Below are positions 46,005-52,325 of a stretch of DNA of 64,000 nucleotides, in pieces. Source of the DNA: Stenotrophomonas sp. UBA2124 (lineage in GTDB: Bacteria > Pseudomonadota > Gammaproteobacteria > Xanthomonadales > Xanthomonadaceae); NCBI GenBank assembly GCA_002329155.1, contig DCXY01000044.1, positions 73,281 to 137,280 of the forward strand. The letters are read 5' to 3'. Within the stretch, counting starts at the first letter, position 1. The number at the start of each line of letters is the position of its first letter. The notes beneath the pieces were generated by a model. The model did not search any database and was not told the origin of the DNA. It saw only the letters and a program-made list of their open reading frames with translations. Both the position numbers and the translations under genes were made by a program.

Positions 46005-46397
46005 TCAGCCGCAGCGGACGCCGGTGATGACACCTTTCTCATCGATTTCGATGTTCAGGCGCTCGCCGATGAACTCCAGGGTCAGCGGCTGGTTGGGCTT
46101 GATCACCCGCACCTCGCTGGCATCGGCATCGTCCTTGGCCTGCGACTGCATGGCATCGGAATAGGTCTGCCCGACCAGCCCCTGTACCTGGCTGGCGTCG
46201 CAGCGTGCCGGCGGCGGCGGAGTGGGGTCGGCATTGGCGGTGGCTTCGTTGGCAGCCTGCTGGGCCTGGTCCAGGGCCTGTTCCTGCTCTTCCGGAGCAG
46301 GGCCCGTGCAGGCAGCAAGAGCCAGCATCAGGGCGGTGGCGAACAGGGCGGCGGCGGGGCGGCGCAGCAGGCCGCGCGGCGTCGACGGGAATCGCAT
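46005..46397 (-). CDS. I78-family protease-inhibitor-like lipoprotein
   Basis: A 130-residue lipoprotein. The start at ATG 46397 gives a signal peptide ending in the lipobox LALAAC; a longer frame to 46442 has no good start. After an acidic, Pro-rich linker (EEQEQALDQAQQAAN, TPPPPARC) the C-terminal domain (about 68-130: CDASQVQGLVGQ, RVIKPNQPLTLEFIGERLNI, GVITGVRCG) matches the Inhibitor_I78 family, with the two framing cysteines. Family members inhibit subtilisin-like proteases, so a role in protecting the periplasm from the organism's own secreted proteases is plausible. It lies tandem with a second, more divergent member. Confidence 0.85.
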   Translation of the reverse strand: MRFPSTPRGLLRRPAAALFATALMLALAACTGPAPEEQEQALDQAQQAANEATANADPTPPPPARCDASQVQGLVGQTYSDAMQSQAKDDADASEVRVIKPNQPLTLEFIGERLNIEIDEKGVITGVRCG

Positions 46398-46515
46398 CGG
46401 AACTCCAGAGCGTGAAAGACCCTGCAAGCATATCGCCTGCATTCTGGAGTTGTACTGTCACATCGCGCCTATGCTTGGGCCGATACCGCACAGATGCGCG
46501 GCATTTAACGGATAA

Positions 46516-46839
46516 CTAACTACAACGCATCGCGGTGATGTTGTTGGTGTCGCCGGTTTCGATGGTCAGGCGGTCGCCGCCGCTGCTGGCCGGTGCCGGT
46601 TCGGATGCGGCCCGCTGGCCCGTGGTGCCACGCACCACGCTGACGTGCAGGCTGTCGCTGTCCACGCGGGCACGCTCCACGGTGCCGGGCGATGCGGCCA
46701 GCCCTACCGCGCCGCGCACCATGTCGGTATGGCACTGGCCGGAGATCACCCCGTCGATGGGCTGCACCTGCGCCACCTGCGCGGTGCTGCAGGCGCTGGT
46801 GAATGCGCAGAGGCCGGCGATGAGCAGGAACGGGCGCAT
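46516..46839 (-). CDS. divergent I78-like lipoprotein
   Basis: A 107-residue exported protein starting at ATG 46839 (MRPFLLIAGLCAFTSAC), with SAC as the lipobox. The rest (GQCHTDMVRGAVGLAASPGT, VERARVDSDSLHVSVV, DRLTIETGDTNNITAMRCS) follows the I78 pattern of two framing cysteines, an AR-x-x-SD motif and a DRL strand, but with an Ala-rich insertion. I infer it is a diverged paralogue of the preceding gene; the similarity is by eye and modest. The open frame continues upstream, but those residues have no signal character. About 120 bp separates the two genes. Confidence 0.7.
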   Translation of the reverse strand: MRPFLLIAGLCAFTSACSTAQVAQVQPIDGVISGQCHTDMVRGAVGLAASPGTVERARVDSDSLHVSVVRGTTGQRAASEPAPASSGGDRLTIETGDTNNITAMRCS

Positions 46840-46979
46840 GACAGGCTCCACAATGATGAGAGGCCCCAGCCTGCCCGCGCGCGCGTCAGCGGCAGATGAA
46901 AAATACAGGGATATTTCACCCGCCTGACAACCGTGACCGGCGACACTCGTGGCCACCCTCATCTGTTGGAGCAAGCGTC

Positions 46980-47213
46980 ATGGCCCGATGCGATGTCTGC
47001 GGCAACGACTACGCCCACAGCTTCACCGTCGAACAGGGCGGGCGCAGTGGCACCTTCGATTCATTTGAATGCGCCATCCACGCGTTCGCGCCCCGCTGCG
47101 CGCACTGCCAGTGCGCCATCATCGGCCATGGTGTCGAGGCGTCGGAGACGATCTACTGCTGCGCCAACTGCGCGCGCCATGCCGGCCATACCGGCGTGCG
47201 CGACAACGCCTGA
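46980..47213 (+). CDS. 77-residue cysteine-rich (CxxC) protein
   Basis: A small cytoplasmic protein with nine cysteines: C4, C7, C31, C40, C43, C45, C60, C61 and C64 (MARCDVCGNDY, CAHCQC, YCCANCARHAGH). The CxxC pairs and nearby histidines suggest one or two zinc-binding knuckles. TTGGAG eight bases before ATG 46980 supports the start. It is divergent from the I78-like gene. Similar short proteins are annotated in relatives as metallothionein-like or TRASH/prokaryotic zinc-ribbon proteins; I cannot assign a function. Confidence 0.8.
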   Translation: MARCDVCGNDYAHSFTVEQGGRSGTFDSFECAIHAFAPRCAHCQCAIIGHGVEASETIYCCANCARHAGHTGVRDNA

Positions 47214-47289
47214 GCCCGCGCGGGCCGGCGGGCGGTACGTGGCCAGGACAAGTTGCTGATAATGGGCCTCTCAGCAAGGGAGTGCCGTG

Positions 47290-48405
47290 ATGTCACAGCA
47301 GGATGTCCGCCGGGTTCTGGTTCTGGGGGGCTATGGCCATTTCGGTGCACGCATCGTGCGCGCGTTGGCGACCACGCCAGGCATCCGCGTCATCGCTGCC
47401 GGGCGCAATCCCGCACAGGCGGCGGATCTCTTGCCGAGTGTGGACATGGACAGCATCGAGCTGTGCCGGCTGGATACCGCCTCGGCGGATTTCGCTGACG
47501 CGCTGGCCGCAACGCGCGCCGGGCTGGTCATCCATACGGCAGGCCCGTTCCAAGGGCAGGGCTACTTCGTGGCGACCGCCTGCCTGCAGGCCGGCATGCA
47601 CTACATCGACCTGGCCGACGGGCGCGATTTCGTGCGTGACTTTGCCGCGCAGATGGATGCCACTGCGCGCAGGGCAGGGCGCTGCGCCGTCAGTGGCGCG
47701 AGTACCTTGCCGGCGCTGTCCAGCGCGGTGGTGGATGCACTGGCGCCGCAGTTCGACCAACTGCAGAGCATCGACATCGTCATCGCGCCGGCACAGGCCA
47801 CGCCGCTGGGCATGGCCACGGTGCGCGCAGTGCTGTCGTACTGCGGCAAGCCGTTCGACTGCTGGATCGACGGCCGCCGGCAGCGGGTGATCGGCTGGGG
47901 CGATCCACAACCGGTGCAGTTCGCGCACATCGCCCCGCGCCTTGCCTCACCCTGCGACGTGCCGGACCACGACCTGCTGGTGCCACGCTATCCGGGCGTG
48001 CAGACGGTGCGCTTCCGTGCCGCGCTGGAACTGCCCTTCCTGTCACGCTGCCTTGCCGGCATGGCAACGCTGCGTCGTATTGGCCTGCCCTTGCCGATGG
48101 GTGCGATGGCCGGCGTGTTCGCGCATGCGGGCCGCTGGTTCGACCGCTTCGGCACCGACCTGGGCGGTATGCGCGTCACCCTGCGTGGGCAGCGCGGTGG
48201 GGTGGCGCATGTGCTGCACTGGGATCTCACCGCGCCCATGCTGCACGGCCCGGAAATTCCCACCTTCGCCGCCGTGCTGCTGGCGCGCCGTTTCGCGCGG
48301 AGCGAGGCGCTGCCGGTGGGTGCCCATGCCTGCGTGGGCCTGTTGGATCTGGCCGCCTTTGAAAGTGAGTTCGCACGCTGGCAGATCGACAGCGTCACAA
48401 ACTGA
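47290..48405 (+). CDS. saccharopine-dehydrogenase-like NAD(P)-binding protein
   Basis: A 371-residue protein with an N-terminal Rossmann fold (RVLVLGGYGHFGARIVRAL, GRNPAQAADLL) of the Sacchrp_dh_NADP type, followed by the family's YIDLADGRDFVRDF and SGASTLPALSSAVVDAL motifs. The C-terminal part is less conserved and contains a hydrophobic stretch (LPLPMGAMAGVF). I start at ATG 47290 with AAGGGAG upstream; the preceding GTG is in frame. Substrates are unknown for this sub-family, which is unlikely to be a true lysine-pathway enzyme. It is not obviously linked to its neighbours. Confidence 0.8.
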   Translation: MSQQDVRRVLVLGGYGHFGARIVRALATTPGIRVIAAGRNPAQAADLLPSVDMDSIELCRLDTASADFADALAATRAGLVIHTAGPFQGQGYFVATACLQAGMHYIDLADGRDFVRDFAAQMDATARRAGRCAVSGASTLPALSSAVVDALAPQFDQLQSIDIVIAPAQATPLGMATVRAVLSYCGKPFDCWIDGRRQRVIGWGDPQPVQFAHIAPRLASPCDVPDHDLLVPRYPGVQTVRFRAALELPFLSRCLAGMATLRRIGLPLPMGAMAGVFAHAGRWFDRFGTDLGGMRVTLRGQRGGVAHVLHWDLTAPMLHGPEIPTFAAVLLARRFARSEALPVGAHACVGLLDLAAFESEFARWQIDSVTN

Positions 48406-48445
48406 AGCGTTCAGCGGAGCGAAGGTCAGCATGCCCTCCGGGCTA

Positions 48446-48491
48446 TTGACTACATTTGTAGTCACGGCGTAGCTTGACGACAAGTGTAGTC
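48446..48491 (+). promoter_or_regulatory. BlaI-type promoter with two operators
   Basis: GACTACATTTGTAGTC (48448-48463) is a perfect 16-bp inverted repeat with the TACA-nn-TGTA core of BlaI/MecI operators. GACGACAAGTGTAGTC (48476-48491) is a second copy with one mismatch, 28 bp away. A likely promoter is TTGACT (48446-48451), 18 bp, TAGCTT (48470-48475). The first operator covers the -35 and the second the transcription start, the classic arrangement for repression by BlaI dimers. Confidence 0.85.
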
Positions 48492-48504
48492 AACGGAGCG
48501 GGCC

Positions 48505-48891
48505 ATGCGCCGCAAGACCATCGGGGACCAGGAACTGGCCCTGCTGCAGTACATCGTGGAGAACCAGCCCACCAGCGTGGGCGAGGTCGCCATCGGCTTC
48601 GGCGAGGCCCGTGGGCTGGCGCGTTCCACCGTGCTGACCATGATGGAGCGCCTGCGCAACAAGGGCTATCTGCAACGCGCCCAGCATGCGGGCGTGTACC
48701 GCTACGAAGCCACCACCGAGCAGCACGACGTGGTCAACAGCGCCGTCGGCAGCTTCGTCGAAAAGACCCTGCAGGGGTCGATCACGCCCTTCGTGGCGTG
48801 GATGTCGGAAAAGGCCGAGGTCAGCGACAACGAGCTGGCCGAACTGGAAGCCCTTGTCGCCAGGCTGCAATCGCAGCGCCGGGAGGATTGA
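48505..48891 (+). CDS. BlaI/MecI/CopY-family transcriptional repressor
   Basis: A 128-residue winged-helix repressor. The N-terminal domain (about 8-75: ELALLQYIVENQPTSVGEVA, RSTVLTMMERLRNKGYLQR) is the DNA-binding part and the C-terminal helices mediate dimerisation. The protein begins 14 bp after the second operator, so it controls itself. The start of the downstream membrane peptidase gene is three bases past its stop (GGGAGG shared as ribosome site), the standard repressor-sensor pairing. In BlaI systems cleavage by the partner peptidase relieves repression. No beta-lactamase gene is next to this pair, so the regulon lies elsewhere or is only this operon. Confidence 0.93.
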   Translation: MRRKTIGDQELALLQYIVENQPTSVGEVAIGFGEARGLARSTVLTMMERLRNKGYLQRAQHAGVYRYEATTEQHDVVNSAVGSFVEKTLQGSITPFVAWMSEKAEVSDNELAELEALVARLQSQRRED

Positions 48892-48893
48892 CC

Positions 48894-50732
48894 ATGGACA
48901 TGCTCGAACTGCTTGGCGATCGTCTGCTGGCCACCAGCCTGCAGACCGTGGCGCTTACCGCGCTGGTGTGGCTGCTGTGCCGCTTCGTGCCGCGGCTGCC
49001 GGCCAGCACCCAATGCACGCTGTGGTGGCTGGTGGCATTGCAGGCAGTGGTGGGTCTGTTCTGGGCGGCACCGCTGCAGTTGCCGGTGCTGCCCGGCGGC
49101 AATGCGGCACCGCTGGTGGCACAGGCTGCCGCTCTGCCGGTGGCGGCTGCAAACGCCAGCGCGCCCATCATCGTGATGACGCCGCTGCCGGTGGATAGCG
49201 GCTGGTCATGGCTGCAGGTGGTGATGGTGGTGTGGCTGGCCGGCGTGCTGGTGATGGCGCTGCGCACCTTCGGCGCATGGCGTGCCAGTCGCGCGCTGCT
49301 GCGTCACGCCCAGCCTTGCCGCGATCACAAGCTCAACATGGCCCTGCAGCTGGCTTCCGAAGCGCACGGCCTGCGCCGCGCACCGCGGCTGATGCTGAGC
49401 ACATCGGTGGATTCGCCGCAGCTGGTAGGCCCATGGCGCCCGGTGCTGCTGCTGCCCGCACGCGGCATGCAGCGCATGGGCGATGACGCGCTGGACATGG
49501 CCCTGACCCACGAGCTGGTGCACCTGCAACGCAACGACCTGTGGTGGGGGCTGGTGCCGGCGCTGGCCCAGCACCTGTTCTTCTTCCACCCGCTGGTGCA
49601 CCTGGCCGCCCGCGAATACGGCATCGCCCGCGAGGCCGCCGTGGATGCGGCGGTGGTGGCCGGTGACCGGCATTGCCGCCAGCACTACGGACGCCTGCTG
49701 GTGCAGCTGGGCGTGGCACCGCGCCCCGGTGCCGGCCTGGCCAGCGCCTCGCCCACCTTCCTGAGCCTCAAACGGAGACTGCTCATGCTGCAGAACACAT
49801 CCACCTTTCCGCGCATCGGCGCGGGCCTGATCCTGGCCGCCGTCGCGCTGGTCGGCGTGGTGCCGCTGCGGCTGGTGGCCATGCCGGCGCCACCGGCACC
49901 TCCCGCGCCGACAGTCGTTCCGGTGCCGTCGGCCCCGCCAGCGCCTGTCGCGGGCAAGCCGGTCACGCATACGCACACGGTGACGCGGATCAACGGAAAG
50001 GTGGTGGACATGCCGGTGCCGCCCGTACCGCCAGCGCCACCTGCCGTCGCCTCACCGCGTGCACCGGCTGCGCCACCGGCGCCACCTGCGCCGCCACCGG
50101 CGCTGGGCACGCACACGCACGGGGTCATCCATATCAATGATTCGGCCAGTGGCGATGGCTATGTGCTGCTCAAGGGCAACTACAGCCTGATGAACGGATC
50201 CACGGCGGACCTGCGTCAGGCAAAGCAGCTGGATGACGGCAAAGGCGTGCTGTTCGTACGTCGTGATGGCAGCAGCTATGTGATCCGCGATGCCGCCAGC
50301 ATGGCGCGCTTCGAGCAGATATTCGCCGAGAGCACCCGCCTGGGCGAAGCGCAGGCCAAGCTCGGTGCTCGGCAGGGTCAGCTGGGCGAGCGTCAGGGCC
50401 GCATGGGCGAGCGCATGGGTGAGATCGGTGAACGCATCGGCGCCCTCGTCGAGCGTCAGGCACGGCTGGCGATGGCGCGTGACGACAGTGCCGCTGCGCG
50501 CAAGGCATCGGAAGACGCGCGCCGCGAGCTCGAGAAGCTGCAGGCAGAAATGGACAATGCGAGCGTGCGCGCCGATATGGAAGGCCTGGCCAGGCAGCAG
50601 GCCGAACTGAGTCTACAGCAGGCGGAACTCGGCAAGCAGCAGGCCGCTGCCAGCGCCCGCGCCAGCGCGGAAGCAACCCGGATGATCGAGCAGGCGATCC
50701 GCAGTGGACTGGCTCAGCAGGTGAAGAGCTGA
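48894..50732 (+). CDS. BlaR1-like M56 membrane peptidase with Pro-rich and coiled-coil extension
   Basis: A 612-residue protein with transmembrane helices at about 12-30, 43-60, 105-123 and 262-282. The M56 metallopeptidase site is HELVH (206-210), with E247 in REAAVDAAV as probable third ligand, on the cytoplasmic side. The C-terminal part outside the membrane is not a penicillin-binding sensor. It holds a Pro/Ala-rich stretch (about 290-375) with two THTH motifs (VTHTHTVTRI, GTHTHGVIHI), a small compact domain (YVLLKGNYSLMNG, VLFVRRDGSSYVIRD) and a long Glu/Gln/Arg coiled coil (about 440-610; GQLGERQGRMGERMGEIGER shows a seven-residue rhythm). Such BlaR1-like proteins with unrelated sensors are known in Xanthomonadaceae genomes, but the signal is not known to me. 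Confidence 0.88.
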   Translation: MDMLELLGDRLLATSLQTVALTALVWLLCRFVPRLPASTQCTLWWLVALQAVVGLFWAAPLQLPVLPGGNAAPLVAQAAALPVAAANASAPIIVMTPLPVDSGWSWLQVVMVVWLAGVLVMALRTFGAWRASRALLRHAQPCRDHKLNMALQLASEAHGLRRAPRLMLSTSVDSPQLVGPWRPVLLLPARGMQRMGDDALDMALTHELVHLQRNDLWWGLVPALAQHLFFFHPLVHLAAREYGIAREAAVDAAVVAGDRHCRQHYGRLLVQLGVAPRPGAGLASASPTFLSLKRRLLMLQNTSTFPRIGAGLILAAVALVGVVPLRLVAMPAPPAPPAPTVVPVPSAPPAPVAGKPVTHTHTVTRINGKVVDMPVPPVPPAPPAVASPRAPAAPPAPPAPPPALGTHTHGVIHINDSASGDGYVLLKGNYSLMNGSTADLRQAKQLDDGKGVLFVRRDGSSYVIRDAASMARFEQIFAESTRLGEAQAKLGARQGQLGERQGRMGERMGEIGERIGALVERQARLAMARDDSAAARKASEDARRELEKLQAEMDNASVRADMEGLARQQAELSLQQAELGKQQAAASARASAEATRMIEQAIRSGLAQQVKS

Positions 50733-50761
50733 GGCATGTGGGTGGGGCGCAACGGCAGAAG

Positions 50762-51006
50762 CCGACCCCTCCCCAGCCCGTCCGGCCCTCCGGGCGTTCA
50801 TCAGGCCGCGCGCCAGTGGCGCGCAAACGGCCTTCTTCACCCCCTTTGCTACGCAAAAGAGAGGGGGCGCACTGCGCGAAATGTTGGACTCCCCGCGAGA
50901 GCCGCTGCTGCTCCCTCCCTTTTGCGTAGCAAAGGGGAGGGCTGGGGAGGGGTAAAACGCGGCAGACAAGACGCGTGCCAACACCCTCACTCTTCAGGAA
51001 TCTCCG
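50762..51006. repeat. composite palindromic repeat, copy X
   Basis: CCCCTCCCCAGCCC at the left pairs with GGGCTGGGGAGGGG at about 50940-50954. Between them lie inner hairpins, including GCGCGCCAGTGGCGCGC and the facing TTTGCTACGCAAAA/TTTTGCGTAGCAAA arms. The tail is TAAAACGCGGCAGACAAGAC, GCGTGCCAACACCCTCACTC and GGAATCTCC, running directly into the GTAG pair at 51013. The same tail recurs at 51.26-51.31 and, inverted, at 58.65-58.71 kb. Confidence 0.85.
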
Positions 51007-51012
51007 TTCACC

Positions 51013-51152
51013 GTAGCCCGGGTAAGCGCAGCTCACCCGGGGCTTTTGGTGGTGACCGCTGAAATGCAAGCGGGTGGTTGAAGTGCCGGACAAACGATCC
51101 ATCGACTGGTCGCAAGCGTGCGTCCCGGGTGCGCTGCGCTTACCCGGGCTAC
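51013..51152. repeat. GTAGCCCGGGTAAGCGC inverted pair (REPIN-like)
   Basis: GTAGCCCGGGTAAGCGCAGC opens the element and its inverse (GCTGCGCTTACCCGGGCTAC) closes it, about 80 bp of spacer between. Each arm is itself a hairpin (CCCGGGT...ACCCGGG). Two further pairs with the same arms and different spacers are at 58564-58642 and 58814-58914. No transposase of the RAYT type is present in the window. Confidence 0.88.
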
Positions 51153-51174
51153 AAGAGCCTGCGGCAAAGGGCGC

Positions 51175-51315
51175 GAACGAACTACGCGAACTGTCGGGCT
51201 CTCCGCGAGAGCCGCCTTTGCTCCCTCCCTTTGCCGCAGGCAAGGGGAGGGCTGGGGAGGGGTAAAACGCAGCACACATGGCGCGTGCCAATACCCTCAC
51301 TCCTCCGGAATCTCC
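51175..51315. repeat. composite palindromic repeat, copy Y, overlapping the mrfB 3' end
   Basis: The arms CTCCCTCCCTTTGCCGCAGG and CAAGGGGAGGGCTGGGGAGG are followed by the tail TAAAACGCAGCACACATGGC, GCGTGCCAATACCCTCACTC and GGAATCTCC. The last ~19 bases of that tail are the antisense of the final codons of the mrfB-like gene (EIPEE and stop), so repeat and gene share sequence. Confidence 0.8.
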
Positions 51316-52325
51316 AACATCAACTCCGCGCGCTCGTCGGCCTCGGCCTGCACCAGCCGCAGGAACAACTGCGCCAGCGTCACCACGTCCTGGTGGTTGT
51401 GCTCGCCCACGCGGCGCAGGTTGTGCGCGCTGCCACCGCGCAGATAGTTCAGCCACGCAGCGGGCGCTTCGGAGCCGGGCAGGTCATCCTCGCGGGCGAT
51501 CTGCAGCAGGTGGCGTTCGATGGTGGCCAACCTGCAGTTTTCCCACGTTCCGCGATACCGGCGGCGCGTGGGATACAGCAGATCGACGTGATCCAGCGCG
51601 GAGATCGGATCGCCACGCCGCGCCAGCCGATAGCGTGTCTTCAGCAGCGGCGCGTCATAGCTGCGGCCGTTGTAGCTGGACAGCACGGTGCCTGACGACA
51701 GCCAGCTGGCGAATACCTCCAGCATCGCGCTTTCAGCACCCATCGTGGACATCAGCAGCTGACGCACGCGCAGGCCTTCGCCACGCGCTGCATCGTGGTG
51801 CCAGTCCGCCGCGCCGATCATGAAGGCGCGGGTGCCGGTGCCGCCGGCCAGGCCGGTGGTTTCGGTGTCGAAGAACAGCAGGTCGTGCGGCTGCACCGCT
51901 TCTTCCGGTCGTTTGCTGAACGCCAGCGACAGCGGCAGTGTGGGAATCGTCTGCGGCAGGAATGCTTCGATCAGGTGCAGCCCCGGCGCGATCTCAGTGC
52001 CGGGCAATGCGCGATCTACCGGGCCGCTGCGCTGCGGGCGCGGGGCAGCCGGTGTGGCCGCACGGCCACGCGTAGCCAGCAGGCGACGCAACGCATCGCC
52101 ATCCTGTGCGCGCCGCGCCGGAGCTGCAGCTGCAGCCGTGTCCTTGGGCTTGTGCTGGATCTGTTCCACCCAGCCAAACACCGATGCCTCACGCGCGGGT
52201 ACAGCCGGCGCCGCCGCGACAACGGGTGCAGCTGCGCTGGGTTCCGGCACCGGTGCCGCCGACGCAGCCTCCGAATGCCCTGCCTGTCTGCGCAGCGCCT
52301 TCAGCTTGTCGAGGCTGAGGCTCAT
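51297..52325 (-). CDS. mrfB: MrfB/YprB-like RNase H-fold exonuclease
   Basis: A 342-residue protein. The N-terminal ~110 residues are Ala/Pro-rich and probably disordered. The RNase_H_2-type DEDD exonuclease domain spans about 145-330: D153/E155 in FFDTETTGL, the middle motif SSYNGRSYDAPLLKTRY, and NHQDVVTL near the end. Bacillus subtilis MrfB (YprB) pairs with helicase MrfA (YprA) in excision of mitomycin-type DNA lesions. Here the two genes overlap as ATGA, the helicase first, so I assign the same pair. The predicted C-terminus (LMLEIPEE) is encoded by sequence shared with a palindromic repeat, so the natural 3' end may have been replaced. Confidence 0.83.
   Translation of the reverse strand: MSLSLDKLKALRRQAGHSEAASAAPVPEPSAAAPVVAAAPAVPAREASVFGWVEQIQHKPKDTAAAAAPARRAQDGDALRRLLATRGRAATPAAPRPQRSGPVDRALPGTEIAPGLHLIEAFLPQTIPTLPLSLAFSKRPEEAVQPHDLLFFDTETTGLAGGTGTRAFMIGAADWHHDAARGEGLRVRQLLMSTMGAESAMLEVFASWLSSGTVLSSYNGRSYDAPLLKTRYRLARRGDPISALDHVDLLYPTRRRYRGTWENCRLATIERHLLQIAREDDLPGSEAPAAWLNYLRGGSAHNLRRVGEHNHQDVVTLAQLFLRLVQAEADERAELMLEIPEE

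Noticed and set aside
46020..46036. GATGACACC inside the I78 lipoprotein gene, resembling the shared operator
   Set aside because: Only the GTGTCATC half matches; the CG and TGAC half-site are missing, and it lies within coding sequence.
42079..46164. A 1361-codon open frame on the plus strand opposite gltB
   Set aside because: It mirrors gltB in a GC-rich genome, is His/Gln/Arg/Ala-rich with no domain or ribosome site, and gltB on the other strand is unmistakable.
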